Positions 24,700 through 33,384 are shown, counted from the first letter of the stretch. The stretch: 64,000 nt of DNA from an uncultured Clostridia bacterium (GCA_902477755.1 CABSIK010000010.1:1-64000); one strand, 5' to 3'. Made by a program: numbers and translations. The notes: a model not told the origin generated them from the letters alone.

Positions 24700-25190
24700 T
24701 TCTGGCAGTGACAACACTGACAGGCGCTTATTTTTGTCTTAGGGAAAAGTACCGCCTTCAGGATTTGCGAGAACTGGAAAAAGCCTTGGTCATGATGGAA
24801 AGCCAGATTCGTTTTTTGTCTGTACCTCTGTCGGAAGTGCTGGAAAATATTAGTTACCAGACCAAAGGACAGGTTGGGATGCTCATGGAGAAAGCGGCAA
24901 AAGCCATGGCGGAAAGGACAGGGGAAACTGCCGAGGAGATTTGGGAAGCGGTATGGATGCAGCATATCTCCCATACTTATTTTTCCGGAGAGGATTATCA
25001 AAGTATCCTCCGCTTTGGCAAGACGTTGGGGTATCTGGATCAGGAGCAGCAGAAAAATAGTACCGAGCTGTTTTTAACGGAGTTACGGCAGAAATGCGGA
25101 CAGATTGAGCGCAGGCTGGAGAAAAACGGACGGCTTTACTATAGTATGGGTTTTTTAGGCGGTTTGATGCTGGTCATTGTGCTGCTGTAA
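24672..25190 (+). CDS. spoIIIAB: Stage III sporulation protein AB
   Basis: 172 residues, overlapping spoIIIAA by 28 bases. An N-terminal and a C-terminal membrane helix flank a mostly helical body (LRELEKALVMMESQIRFLSVPLSEVLENI, TLGYLDQEQQ), similar to type II secretion GspF-like cytoplasmic domains. AAAGGAGG precedes ATG 24672. Confidence 0.93.
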   Translation: MVQSIGICMILAVTTLTGAYFCLREKYRLQDLRELEKALVMMESQIRFLSVPLSEVLENISYQTKGQVGMLMEKAAKAMAERTGETAEEIWEAVWMQHISHTYFSGEDYQSILRFGKTLGYLDQEQQKNSTELFLTELRQKCGQIERRLEKNGRLYYSMGFLGGLMLVIVLL

Positions 25191-25209
25191 AGAATGGAGG
25201 GGAAGAAAA

Positions 25210-25404
25210 ATGGATATCAGTATCATATTTCGCATTGCCGCGGTGGGGGTGCTGGTGGCAGTGCTCAATCAGGTTTTGCTGCGGGCAGGAAGGGAAGAAC
25301 AGGCCATGCTCACGACTCTTGCAGGGTTGGTGGTGGTGCTCTTTTGGGTGATACAGTATGTCAGCACACTTTTTGAAACCATGGAAACCATGTTTCGTTT
25401 TTAG
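25210..25404 (+). CDS. spoIIIAC: Stage III sporulation protein AC
   Basis: 64 residues with two membrane helices: IIFRIAAVGVLVAVLNQVLLRAGREEQAML, then LAGLVVVLFWVIQYV. ATG 25210 follows GGAGGGG. Size and pattern match the small channel subunit SpoIIIAC. Its TAG stop overlaps the spoIIIAD ribosome-binding site. Confidence 0.93.
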   Translation: MDISIIFRIAAVGVLVAVLNQVLLRAGREEQAMLTTLAGLVVVLFWVIQYVSTLFETMETMFRF

Positions 25405-25416
25405 GAGGGGATGAAG

Positions 25417-25800
25417 GTGGAAATGGCAGCATTGGCGGCTTTTGGATTGACAGGAACTTTTTTGGCCTTGGTACTGAAAAAAGAAAATCCTCAATTTGCC
25501 CTTTTGACAGCATTGGCAACCGGAGTCCTTCTCTTTTTGCAGATTTGCAGTCCCTTGGGAGAATTGCTGGATATGCTGCAGCAGATGGCAGAACAGGCAG
25601 GTGTTGCAGAAGGATATTTTGGCATTGTGCTGAAGGTCATCGGCATTGCTTATCTTTCTCAGTTTGCTTCTCAGCTTTGCGCAGATGCAGGGGAGGGCGC
25701 TGTAGCTGCAAAAATCGAATTGGCTGGAAAAGTCTTGATTATGGCAATTTCTATTCCTGTGTTGACGGAAGTCCTTCAAGTAGTATTGACGCTGGTGTGA
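25417..25800 (+). CDS. spoIIIAD: Stage III sporulation protein AD
   Basis: 127 residues, about four membrane helices; conserved VLKVIGIAYLSQFASQLCADAGEGAVAAKIELAGKVLI is the family hallmark. I chose GTG 25417, eight bases after AGGAGG; ATG 25411 is too close and ATG 25423 is possible. SpoIIIAC and AD are related and are thought to form the membrane base of the channel. Confidence 0.92.
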   Translation: MEMAALAAFGLTGTFLALVLKKENPQFALLTALATGVLLFLQICSPLGELLDMLQQMAEQAGVAEGYFGIVLKVIGIAYLSQFASQLCADAGEGAVAAKIELAGKVLIMAISIPVLTEVLQVVLTLV

Positions 25801-25814
25801 AAAGGGGGAGATCC

Positions 25815-26930
25815 ATGAAAAAAATCGGCATGATGGTGTTATTGAGTCTGTTCCTCCTTGCTGTGCCAGTACCTGCTTGGGGTGCTTCTGCAGAACTTGC
25901 GCCTTATCTGGAAGATCTTGACATGGAACAGATTGACGCGGCAGCAGGGGATGCTGTGGAGGATGTGACCTTTTCTGAATTGGTGAAAGATGTGCTTTCG
26001 GGTGATTTTTCCTTTTCCATGGAGGAGATTTGGGGAAAATTGGGAGAAATTGCTTTCGGTGAATTGCGGACACAAACAAAATTAGTGATGCAGCTTATTG
26101 CGGTATCGGTACTGGCTGCGGTTCTGCGGCAGGTGAGCGGCTCTTTTTGCGGAAGAGAAGTGGGAGAAATGGGGTTTTACGTCTGTTATATGGTGTTGAT
26201 TGTAGTCATCATTACCACCTTTTACGACATGACAGCCATGGTGGTGGAGCGAGTGGAGCAGACGGCGGATATTTTCGCGGCAATGCTCCCTGTTTTTCTG
26301 GCACTGGCGGCATCTTCTGGTAATTTGACACAAACAGCACTCATGGGGCCTACCATGATGGGTGGATGTACTCTTATTGTATTGATACTGAAAAGTGTCA
26401 TTGTTCCTGTACTGTTGGCAGCGGTGGCTCTGGAATTGGTAGACCGTCTTTCGGAACAGCCCCTCACAGCCAGATTTGCAGCACTGCTGCGGCAAGGTGT
26501 ATCTTGGGGGCTGAAAGGATTGGCAGGAGGATTTATGCTGCTGTTGTCCTTACAGAAAATCGGCGGCGGTGCTGTCAATGGTCTGGCGGTACGGACAGCA
26601 AAGATTGCTGTTAATGCGGTGCCTGTGGTAGGGGATGTCATGGGGGGCGCAGTGGATACGGCAGCGGCGGTAGCAGGCACCATCCGCAGTGGAACATTGG
26701 CGGCGGCAGTGATTTTTTTATTGCTGCTCTGCATTCCGCTGGTAGTGAAGTTGGTGGCAATGACACTGATCTTCAAGCTGACGGCAGCGGCAGTGGAATC
26801 TGTCTGTGAAGCCCGTTTGGTGGAGTGCATCGGCATTGCAGGAGATTATACAGCCCTTCTGCTGGGCGTTGTTTTTCTGGTGGAAGTAATGTTCCTGTTT
26901 TCTTCTGTACTTCTGCTGGGGGTGTTGTAG
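25815..26930 (+). CDS. spoIIIAE: Stage III sporulation protein AE
   Basis: 371 residues with an N-terminal signal peptide (MKKIGMMVLLSLFLLAVPVPAWGA), a short extracytoplasmic segment and about seven or eight membrane helices. Conserved ALMGPTMMGGCTLIV and GLAVRTAKIAVNAVPVVGDVMGGAVDT are visible. The frame is open far upstream in spoIIIAD, but AAAGGGGGAG before ATG 25815 fixes the start. It is a multi-pass channel component. Confidence 0.95.
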   Translation: MKKIGMMVLLSLFLLAVPVPAWGASAELAPYLEDLDMEQIDAAAGDAVEDVTFSELVKDVLSGDFSFSMEEIWGKLGEIAFGELRTQTKLVMQLIAVSVLAAVLRQVSGSFCGREVGEMGFYVCYMVLIVVIITTFYDMTAMVVERVEQTADIFAAMLPVFLALAASSGNLTQTALMGPTMMGGCTLIVLILKSVIVPVLLAAVALELVDRLSEQPLTARFAALLRQGVSWGLKGLAGGFMLLLSLQKIGGGAVNGLAVRTAKIAVNAVPVVGDVMGGAVDTAAAVAGTIRSGTLAAAVIFLLLLCIPLVVKLVAMTLIFKLTAAAVESVCEARLVECIGIAGDYTALLLGVVFLVEVMFLFSSVLLLGVL

Positions 26931-26946
26931 AAAGGAAGTGAGAGGC

Positions 26947-27399
26947 ATGATGGAGGCTTTTACCGCATATATAAAAACTATAAGCGCCTTGACCGTTTTT
27001 TCGGTGGCTGTGGGGCTGTTGATGCCAAAGGGAAATTTTCGGCAGTATATCCGATGGTTATTGGGACTCTTGGTGCTTTTGGCAGTGCTGAAACCCATGA
27101 TGGGGCTGTTTCACTTGGAAGAAATGGATTTTGCCCATTTTTTTGCATTGCCGGAACAAGAAGTGACTTATGATGCAAAACTGGGAGAAAACTGGACACG
27201 AAAGACAATGGAAAATCAGGTTTTGTCAGAACTGCAAAGGCAGGAGCCCAATGTAGATGGCGTACATATTGCATGGAATGAGGAAAGCGGACTGCCGGAG
27301 GAAATGGAAATCAGCGGAAAAAATCTGCCGGAATCCCTCAAGGATAAGGCGGCAAAAGAATATGGCATGGAAATAGAAGCCATTACGCTGGTTCCGTAA
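26947..27399 (+). CDS. spoIIIAF: Stage III sporulation protein AF
   Basis: 150 residues: two membrane helices (ISALTVFSVAVGLLMP, WLLGLLVLLAVLKPMM) and a C-terminal ring-building-like domain (VDGVHIAWNEESGLPEEMEI). ATG 26947 lies nine bases after AAGGAAG; GTG 26938 would have no spacing and ATG 26950 is a close alternative. Confidence 0.92.
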   Translation: MMEAFTAYIKTISALTVFSVAVGLLMPKGNFRQYIRWLLGLLVLLAVLKPMMGLFHLEEMDFAHFFALPEQEVTYDAKLGENWTRKTMENQVLSELQRQEPNVDGVHIAWNEESGLPEEMEISGKNLPESLKDKAAKEYGMEIEAITLVP

Positions 27400-27420
27400 T
27401 ATACAAAAGGGGGAAAGAGA

Positions 27421-27960
27421 ATGAAAAACGATTTTTTACGCCGCTTATTTTGTCCAGAAAATCGGCAGGTGCGGATGAAAATGGCGGCAGGGCTCCTCAT
27501 TGGCATTGCGCTGCTGCTGAGTAGTCATTTTGTGGAAGGAGAACCAAAGGAACAAGGGGCTGTGGAAAATGTACAGCAAACCACAGGAGAGAGAGCCGAA
27601 CGGCAGTTGGAAGCAGAACTGGAACGGGTTCTCAGTCAGGTGGCAGGAGCAGGAGAAGTGCAGGTGCTTTTGACTTATGCCACCACTGCGGAAAGTACCC
27701 CTGCCAGAGAGGAGAAAATTGAAGAAAGCAATGGAAGCAGTGAAAATGCCGTAAGCCGAGAAAGCACAGTGGTGCTGATGGAGGACGGCAGCGGCGGACA
27801 GTCACCGCTGATTCTGACAGAGACAGCGCCGCAGGTGGAAGGTGTGCTCATTGTAGCACAGGGAGCCGGTGATCCGGTGGTATGTGATGGGTTAAGTCGT
27901 GGGGCACAGGCATTGCTGCAGGTGCCTGCACATAAAATAGCCATACTCAAAATGAAATAA
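27421..27960 (+). CDS. spoIIIAG: Stage III sporulation protein AG
   Basis: 179 residues: one N-terminal membrane helix (MAAGLLIGIALLLSS) and an extracytoplasmic ring-building domain (AELERVLSQVAGAGEVQVLLTY, EGVLIVAQGAGDPVVCDGLSRGAQALLQVPAHKI). In Bacillus AG forms a large ring in the space between the two membranes. AAAGGGGG precedes the start. Confidence 0.94.
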   Translation: MKNDFLRRLFCPENRQVRMKMAAGLLIGIALLLSSHFVEGEPKEQGAVENVQQTTGERAERQLEAELERVLSQVAGAGEVQVLLTYATTAESTPAREEKIEESNGSSENAVSRESTVVLMEDGSGGQSPLILTETAPQVEGVLIVAQGAGDPVVCDGLSRGAQALLQVPAHKIAILKMK

Positions 27961-27972
27961 GGGGGAAAAAGT

Positions 27973-28617
27973 ATGTTTACAGTAAAACGGAATCAAGTGG
28001 TAGTGACAGCATTGGCAGTGATGATTGCGGCGGCAGGGTATCTGAATTTTCAGGAAACCAAGTCCGCAGAAGGCACCAAAACTGCCATGGAACTGACAGA
28101 AGAGGGGGATATGGCAGCGCTGATGGAGGATGATTATGCGGCGCTTCCAGATGATATGCCCACAGAAGAAGGGGCTTTAGACCCTCTGACTGCGGAAGCA
28201 TCCACAACCACAGGGGATGGGGCGGCAGTCTTTGCCAGTGCCAATACCAGCGACGATGCCTCCAGTTATTTTGCGGAAGCCAAACTGGAAAGAGAACAGT
28301 CCAGAGCAAAACAGAAAGAGATCCTCACAGAAATGCTGAACAACAGCAATGTCAGTGAAAGCCAGAAGAATGTTTGCAGTGACAGCATGCTGGAATTGCA
28401 GGAGCGCATCGAAAAAGAAACAGCAGCAGAAGCTATGATTGAAGCCAAGGGGTTTTCTCAAGCCTATGTCCGCATGGATGACGATACGGTGGACGTGGTA
28501 GTGGATAAAGACACTTTAACAGACGCAGAAGTGGCACAGATTCAAGATATCGTCAAACGCAAAACAGGATACACCGCGGAACAGATTCGGATTTCCACAT
28601 GGAAGCAGAGCAAGTAA
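27973..28617 (+). CDS. spoIIIAH: Stage III sporulation protein AH
   Basis: 214 residues: one membrane helix (VVVTALAVMIAAAGYLNF), an acidic Thr- and Asp-rich linker and a C-terminal YscJ/FliF-like domain (FAEAKLEREQSRAKQKEIL, DDDTVDVVVDKDTLTDAEVAQIQDIV). AH binds SpoIIQ from the forespore in Bacillus; in many Clostridia the SpoIIQ role is filled by another LytM protein. Last gene of the operon, followed by a terminator. Confidence 0.94.
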   Translation: MFTVKRNQVVVTALAVMIAAAGYLNFQETKSAEGTKTAMELTEEGDMAALMEDDYAALPDDMPTEEGALDPLTAEASTTTGDGAAVFASANTSDDASSYFAEAKLEREQSRAKQKEILTEMLNNSNVSESQKNVCSDSMLELQERIEKETAAEAMIEAKGFSQAYVRMDDDTVDVVVDKDTLTDAEVAQIQDIVKRKTGYTAEQIRISTWKQSK

Positions 28618-28635
28618 AAAAACGTACATCATTTT

Positions 28636-28669
28636 ATGACAGTTTCTTAAGAAGGAACTGTCATTTTTT
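28636..28669 (+). terminator. Intrinsic terminator of the spoIIIA operon
   Basis: Perfect 9-bp stem ATGACAGTT / AACTGTCAT, then TTTTTTA. Confidence 0.85.
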
Positions 28670-28943
28670 ATGGGATTTTAGCCAGATAGAGGAACGGTTT
28701 TGTATGCATAAAATGAAAGGAAACGGTATGTTTCGGAAAACAGAAAATTTTGGTAATATATATATGATAAAGAAGGAATTTTGGAAACAGTCTGGTAAGA
28801 AAATGGAAAAATGTGGTAAATTTAATCTTTTTTCGCAAAAAATTAAGAAACTTTTCGAATTTTCTTAGCACAGTTTTCAAATTGTTTTGGTATATTCTTG
28901 TATAAATATTTAAGTAGAACGAAAAAAGAAAGGAAGTTGCCTC
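28670..28943. other. A+T-rich gap between spoIIIA and the surface cluster
   Basis: No gene or convincing promoter. TATATT (28891) and TATAAA (28901) are possible -10 boxes for the downstream gene but lack a clear -35. A 51-codon frame from ATG 28710 is basic, has no ribosome-binding site and is probably not coding. Confidence 0.5.
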
Positions 28944-29960
28944 ATGAAACTGATTACATTTGCCGTACCATGTTACAACTCTCAAGATTATATGCGGCGC
29001 TGTATTGATACATTATTGACTGGCGGAGAAAAAGTAGAGATCATCATCGTCAATGATGGTTCCAAAGACCGCACAGGAGAAATTGCTGATGAATATGCGG
29101 CAAAGTATCCAACCATTGTCAAAGCTGTTCATCAGGAAAATCAGGGACACGGACAGGGTGTAAATGTGGGTCTTGCCCATGCAACGGGAGAATTTTACAA
29201 AGTGGTGGATTCTGATGACTGGCTGGATACCAAAGCCCTGCAGGAAGTGCTGGAGCGCATGGAAAAATGGCGGATCAATCAGACACCTGTGGATATGCTT
29301 GTCTGCAATTACATATATGACCATTTGTACGAAGGCAGACAGCAGCAGATTCATTATCGCAATGTGTTTGAATCAGGCAGTCTGTGCAATTGGCATGAGA
29401 TTGGTCGGTTTTTGCCTACCCAGTATCTGATTATGCATGCATTGATTTTCAAAACAGAAGTACTGCGCAAAAGCGGCGTGCAGCTACCGAAGCACACATT
29501 TTATGTAGATAATATCTTTGCTTATCAGCCACTGCCTTTTGTGGAAAATATTTTTTATCTGGATGTGGATTTGTACCACTACTTTATTGGACGGGAAGAC
29601 CAGTCTGTCAATGAAAAAATGCTCATGAAGCGCATTGACCAGCAGATTCTGGTAACAAAACTGGTTTCTGCCTGTACAGATCTCCATCAGGTGCGGGAGA
29701 AAAAATTGGCGACGTACATGACCAGAAACATTTCTGTTATGATGGCCATTTCTTCCATTCATCTGCTGCTCATCGGCGATGCAGATGCCATGGAAAAAAG
29801 AAGAGAATTATGGGAGTATATGCGTCAGATGGACAAAGGACTGTATAAGACCCTGCGTTATAAACGCCTCAGCGGTCTGACATATCTGCCGGGGAAACTG
29901 GGAGATTTCGCGACCCTGACAGGCTACCGACTGGCGCGGAAACTGGTGAAATTTCAGTAA
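28944..29960 (+). CDS. Family 2 glycosyltransferase
   Basis: 338 residues. GT-A fold: FAVPCYNSQDYMRRCIDTLL, EIIIVNDGSKDRTGEIADEY, ENQGHGQGVNVGLAHATG and the metal-binding VVDSDDWLD. No membrane helix, so it acts on the cytoplasmic face. The C-terminal half is family-variable and gives no acceptor. AAAGGAAG precedes ATG 28944. It begins a tight four-gene cluster ending in UDP-galactopyranose mutase, so the donor could be a galactofuranose or other hexose nucleotide sugar; that is inference. Confidence 0.9.
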   Translation: MKLITFAVPCYNSQDYMRRCIDTLLTGGEKVEIIIVNDGSKDRTGEIADEYAAKYPTIVKAVHQENQGHGQGVNVGLAHATGEFYKVVDSDDWLDTKALQEVLERMEKWRINQTPVDMLVCNYIYDHLYEGRQQQIHYRNVFESGSLCNWHEIGRFLPTQYLIMHALIFKTEVLRKSGVQLPKHTFYVDNIFAYQPLPFVENIFYLDVDLYHYFIGREDQSVNEKMLMKRIDQQILVTKLVSACTDLHQVREKKLATYMTRNISVMMAISSIHLLLIGDADAMEKRRELWEYMRQMDKGLYKTLRYKRLSGLTYLPGKLGDFATLTGYRLARKLVKFQ

Positions 29961-29977
29961 AAAAGAAGGCGAAACAA

Positions 29978-30544
29978 ATGGAGAAACTTTATATTGCTCT
30001 GGTAGATACACCGGGATTTTTTGCAAATATCATACGCCGCGTCATAAAGCTTTCGTACTGTCATGTGGTAATGTCTTTTGATGCGGATTTTCAGGAGGCG
30101 TACAGCGTTGGGCGGCGTGACCCTGCCATTCCTTTTTTTGCAGGATTTATCAGAGAAAATACACCGAAGATACTGCGTGTATTTCCTCAGGCGCGGTACA
30201 GGGTCTGCGAACTTTCCTGCACGGCAGAACAGAAAGTGCTGCTGTGGGAGAAAATGAACGCCTGTTATGAAAAAAGATTCCGGTATCATTACTGCATCAT
30301 TGGCTTGCCTTTTATCTGGCTGCAAAAGCCGTTTTATCAAAAGAATCACTATACTTGTTCTTCTTTTCTGGCGCAAGCCATGGAGGAGGTTGGCCTGACG
30401 CTTTTTGACAAGCATTTCTCCATGGTCACACCAAAAGATTTTTATGAACTGGAGCAGATGAAGGTACTTTATGAAGGATATCTGTCGGATTATGTCATAA
30501 GCCGCCATTTGTTTTATGGGAAAGGAGAAGTGTATGGTACATAA
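29978..30544 (+). CDS. Permuted papain-like (NlpC/P60, YiiX-type) hydrolase
   Basis: 188 residues, no signal peptide. The order of catalytic parts is reversed compared with classical NlpC/P60: His29 in KLSYCHVVMSFD comes first and Cys127 in NHYTCSSFLAQAMEEVGL comes late, as in permuted papain-like YiiX/LRAT-type proteins. Those families include lipid acyltransferases and amidases; the substrate here is unknown. It starts 17 bases after the glycosyltransferase and overlaps the following membrane-protein gene by 11 bases. Confidence 0.75.
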   Translation: MEKLYIALVDTPGFFANIIRRVIKLSYCHVVMSFDADFQEAYSVGRRDPAIPFFAGFIRENTPKILRVFPQARYRVCELSCTAEQKVLLWEKMNACYEKRFRYHYCIIGLPFIWLQKPFYQKNHYTCSSFLAQAMEEVGLTLFDKHFSMVTPKDFYELEQMKVLYEGYLSDYVISRHLFYGKGEVYGT

Positions 30545-31559
30545 ATATGTGGGCAGTATCTTGTTTTTGTGTCTGCTCGTGGGAATCACCATATACGTTC
30601 TTGTGGAAAATAATGACATGGGGGCTGTGGCTGCGGCGATGGCGCGAGCCGACCATAAATGGATACTGGCTGGTGTTGTGTCGGCATTGTTTTTTGTGTC
30701 AGCAGAGGGCAGTATCATCTGTTATCTGCTGAGAGCCATCAAACAAAAAGTGTCATTGTTGAAATGTATCAGTTGGTCTTTTATTGGATTTTTCTTTTCG
30801 GGTATCACACCATCTGCCACAGGCGGACAGCCAGCCCAGCTTTACTATATGAAAAAGGCTGGATTGCCACTGGCAGACAGCACACCGGTGCTTATGGTAG
30901 TGGCGGTGCTGTACAAATTTGTACTGGCGGTTTTGGGTCTACTGATTGCTTTTTTTTGGCATAAACAGTTAGGCGCCTATTTTCAGGGATATTACTGGCT
31001 GTTCTATCTGGGCATTGGGCTTAACGCCATACTGGTTGCCATATTGGTCTGGGTCATGGTAACGCCTGTATGGGCAGAAAAAACAGCACTGTTTCTGGAA
31101 GGATTTCTGGTGAAGATCAGACTTCTCCATCCTAAAGAAGAACGGAAGGAACGTCTGCGAGAGGCAGTGGCAAGATATGGCGCAGTGGTACGGTTTTTTC
31201 AGGAAAATCCAAGAAAAATTGCCATAGCAACCATGATGACACTGGTGCAGAGATGCAGTCTGTTTTTCTTGACATGGCTCATTTATCGCGCCATGGGATT
31301 GGAAGGCGTTAGTCTGTTTTGGATCATGGTGCTGCAAGCAACGGTATATATTGCAGTGGATATGCTGCCGTTTCCCGGTTCAGCAGGAATTTCGGAGTTG
31401 GTTTATGCGGCGGTGTTTGCGTCCGTTTTTCCGGGAAGCGATCTGGCGGCATCCATGTGTATTTCCAGAGGCATCAGTTTTTATCTGGTGCTGTTGGTAA
31501 GTATGGGAATCTGGTGCGTCTGTCATTTTCGCAGTCAGACGTGCGAATCAATGAAATGA
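30534..31559 (+). CDS. Lysylphosphatidylglycerol synthase-type transmembrane protein (UPF0104)
   Basis: 341 residues from ATG 30534 behind AAAGGAGAAG. About eight membrane helices in the pattern of the flippase half of MprF: SWSFIGFFFSGITPSATGGQPAQLYYMKKAG (split here by SGITPSATGG), then DMLPFPGSAGISELVYAAVF near the end. There is no tRNA-dependent synthase domain. Relatives (the AglD/UPF0104 group) often stand beside glycosyltransferases and are thought to move or bind polyprenyl or phospholipid-linked products. Confidence 0.87.
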   Translation: MVHKYVGSILFLCLLVGITIYVLVENNDMGAVAAAMARADHKWILAGVVSALFFVSAEGSIICYLLRAIKQKVSLLKCISWSFIGFFFSGITPSATGGQPAQLYYMKKAGLPLADSTPVLMVVAVLYKFVLAVLGLLIAFFWHKQLGAYFQGYYWLFYLGIGLNAILVAILVWVMVTPVWAEKTALFLEGFLVKIRLLHPKEERKERLREAVARYGAVVRFFQENPRKIAIATMMTLVQRCSLFFLTWLIYRAMGLEGVSLFWIMVLQATVYIAVDMLPFPGSAGISELVYAAVFASVFPGSDLAASMCISRGISFYLVLLVSMGIWCVCHFRSQTCESMK

Positions 31560-31583
31560 AAGGGATAGAAAGAGGGAACAATT

Positions 31584-32783
31584 ATGATGAAACAATGGAA
31601 GGGGAAACCGGATGTGATCGTGGCTGGCGCTGGCTTTGCCGGTGCAGTTGCGGCAAGAGAGTTGGCAGAAGCCGGAAAACAGGTATTGGTACTGGAAAAA
31701 AGAGCACACATTGGCGGAAATATGTATGAAGAAGAAAACGAAGCAGGCATCCGTATCCATGTTTATGGCCCTCATATCTTCCATACCAATGATGAAAAGG
31801 TATTTCATTATATCCGCCGGTTTGGACAGTGGGATACATACGAACATCGAGTGAAAGGAAAAATCAAGGATCAAGAAGTTCCCATTCCTTTTAACTTTAC
31901 ATCCTTGGAAGCATTGTTTCCTATGGAGCAGGCAAAGAAATTGGAAGCGAAACTGCTCAGGGCTTTTTCTGGAAAAACGAGAGTGACAGTGCTGGAGTTG
32001 ATGGAACATACTGATAAAGAAATTGTAGAACTGGGACAATTTGTGTTTGACAATGTTTTTAAAGGGTATACTGCAAAGCAGTGGGGTGTTCCGGTTTTGC
32101 AGGTAGATCGTTCTGTCATTAGCCGTGTGCCTGTGGTTTTGGGCAGAGATGACCGTTATTTTGGCGACCGTTATCAGTTGATGCCCAAGGAAGGCTATAC
32201 CAAGATATTCGAAAATATGCTGTGCCATAAGAATATTGTCTGTCAAACAGGTGTGGATGCGATGGATATTTTGACATTGCAGCCGGATGGCACCATGCGT
32301 TTTGACGGAGAGTTATTTGACGGTATATTTATTTATACAGGCATGCCTGATGTATTGCTGCAAAATAGCTTTGGATGTCTGCCTTATCGTTCTTTGCATC
32401 TGGAATTTGAAACACTGCAGCAGGATGATTTCCAGTCTGCAAGTGTTGTCAACTATCCCAACAGTGAAGACTTTACCAGAATTACAGAATTTAAAAAATT
32501 GACAGGTCAGAAAAAGACTGGGATTACAACCATTCTTCGGGAGTATCCTATGGCATTTACGGCCAAAGACGGACAGGAAGCATATTATCCCATTGAAAAT
32601 CCACAGAACAGAAGTCTTTATGAAATGTACCAAAAGGCGCTTGCGCAATGGGACAACCTGTATTTGTGCGGCAGACTGGCAGAGTACCGCTATTACAATA
32701 TGGATGGCGCCATCCTCCGTGCGCTGGAATTGACACAGGAAATTCTGGAAAAGGAAAAAGTATGTCTGGCAGTGGAAGCATGA
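31584..32783 (+). CDS. glf: UDP-galactopyranose mutase
   Basis: 399 residues. Flavoenzyme that interconverts UDP-galactopyranose and UDP-galactofuranose. FAD-binding VIVAGAGFAGAVAARELAE, then KRAHIGGN, HVYGPHIFHTN with the flavin-contacting His, VPIPFNFTSLEALF, GYTAKQWG, SRVPVVLGRDDRYFGDRYQ, and the C-terminal LYLCGRLAEYRYYNMDGAI. ATG 31584 and ATG 31587 are both possible; AGAGGGAA lies upstream. Its presence predicts galactofuranose in a surface glycan. No clear terminator follows; the next promoter starts 34 bases downstream. Confidence 0.95.
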   Translation: MMKQWKGKPDVIVAGAGFAGAVAARELAEAGKQVLVLEKRAHIGGNMYEEENEAGIRIHVYGPHIFHTNDEKVFHYIRRFGQWDTYEHRVKGKIKDQEVPIPFNFTSLEALFPMEQAKKLEAKLLRAFSGKTRVTVLELMEHTDKEIVELGQFVFDNVFKGYTAKQWGVPVLQVDRSVISRVPVVLGRDDRYFGDRYQLMPKEGYTKIFENMLCHKNIVCQTGVDAMDILTLQPDGTMRFDGELFDGIFIYTGMPDVLLQNSFGCLPYRSLHLEFETLQQDDFQSASVVNYPNSEDFTRITEFKKLTGQKKTGITTILREYPMAFTAKDGQEAYYPIENPQNRSLYEMYQKALAQWDNLYLCGRLAEYRYYNMDGAILRALELTQEILEKEKVCLAVEA

Positions 32784-32816
32784 TGTGAATTTATTCATGT
32801 TTTGTTGTATATTTAT

Positions 32817-32845
32817 TTGCATTGAGGTATCTTTTCTGGTATACT
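32817..32845 (+). promoter_or_regulatory. Promoter of the asp23-recN operon
   Basis: TTGCAT (32817-32822), 17-base spacer, extended -10 TGG-TATACT (32840-32845). It probably drives at least asp23, and with read-through the whole run of eleven genes. Confidence 0.8.
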
Positions 32846-32938
32846 GATATGAAAGACAGAGAAACGGCATTGCACGATTTCGTACCACGGAAAGCAGTGG
32901 AAATGCTGTTTTGTAAGACAAGACAGGAGGTCGGAAAT

Positions 32939-33310
32939 ATGTCTGAAGACAAAATCACAAACGGGCAGATTCAGATCGCGGACGAGGTCATCAGTGTCAT
33001 CGCCGTAACAGCGGCATTGGAAGTGGATGGCGTGACAGAAGGCGCCGGAAGCGGAAAAGGCTTTGTAGAATTTTTCGGCAGAAAAAGCCAGACAAAATGC
33101 GCCAAAATCGAAAGTGACGGCGGAGAAGTGGTACTGGATATGGAAATTATCGTGAACTTTGGCACAAAAGTTCAGGTTGTTGCTGAAGAAGTGCAGAAAA
33201 GAGTCAAGAATGCCGTGGAAACCATGACAGGACTTTCTGTGCCTGTTGTCAATGTGGCAGTGGCAGGCATTGTGAAGGAAAAAACCGCAAAAGCGGACGA
33301 AGAAGAATAA
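32939..33310 (+). CDS. Asp23/Gls24 family envelope stress protein (YqhY-like)
   Basis: 123 residues from ATG 32939 behind AGGAGG. Asp23 fold: GQIQIADEVISVIAVTAALEVDGVTEG, VVLDMEIIVNFGTKVQVVAEEVQKRVKNAVETMTGL, VNVAVAGIV. In Bacillus the homologue YqhY sits before nusB and affects lipid (acetyl-CoA carboxylase) control. The same place here supports the YqhY assignment. Confidence 0.92.
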   Translation: MSEDKITNGQIQIADEVISVIAVTAALEVDGVTEGAGSGKGFVEFFGRKSQTKCAKIESDGGEVVLDMEIIVNFGTKVQVVAEEVQKRVKNAVETMTGLSVPVVNVAVAGIVKEKTAKADEEE

Positions 33311-33322
33311 AAAAATGGATTT

Positions 33323-33350
33323 ATACCACTCCTGCATAGGAGTGGTATTT
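33323..33350 (+). terminator. Strong hairpin between asp23 and nusB
   Basis: Perfect 11-bp stem ATACCACTCCT / AGGAGTGGTAT with loop GCAT, followed only by TTGTCCC. The weak T run suggests a partial terminator or an mRNA-processing or stabilising hairpin that would set asp23 apart from the later genes. Confidence 0.55.
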
Positions 33351-33384
33351 GTCCCTATTGTAATGAGAAAAGCGGAGGATGATT

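Noticed and set aside
28710..28868. 51-codon basic frame after spoIIIA
   Set aside because: No ribosome-binding site and low-complexity A+T-rich sequence.
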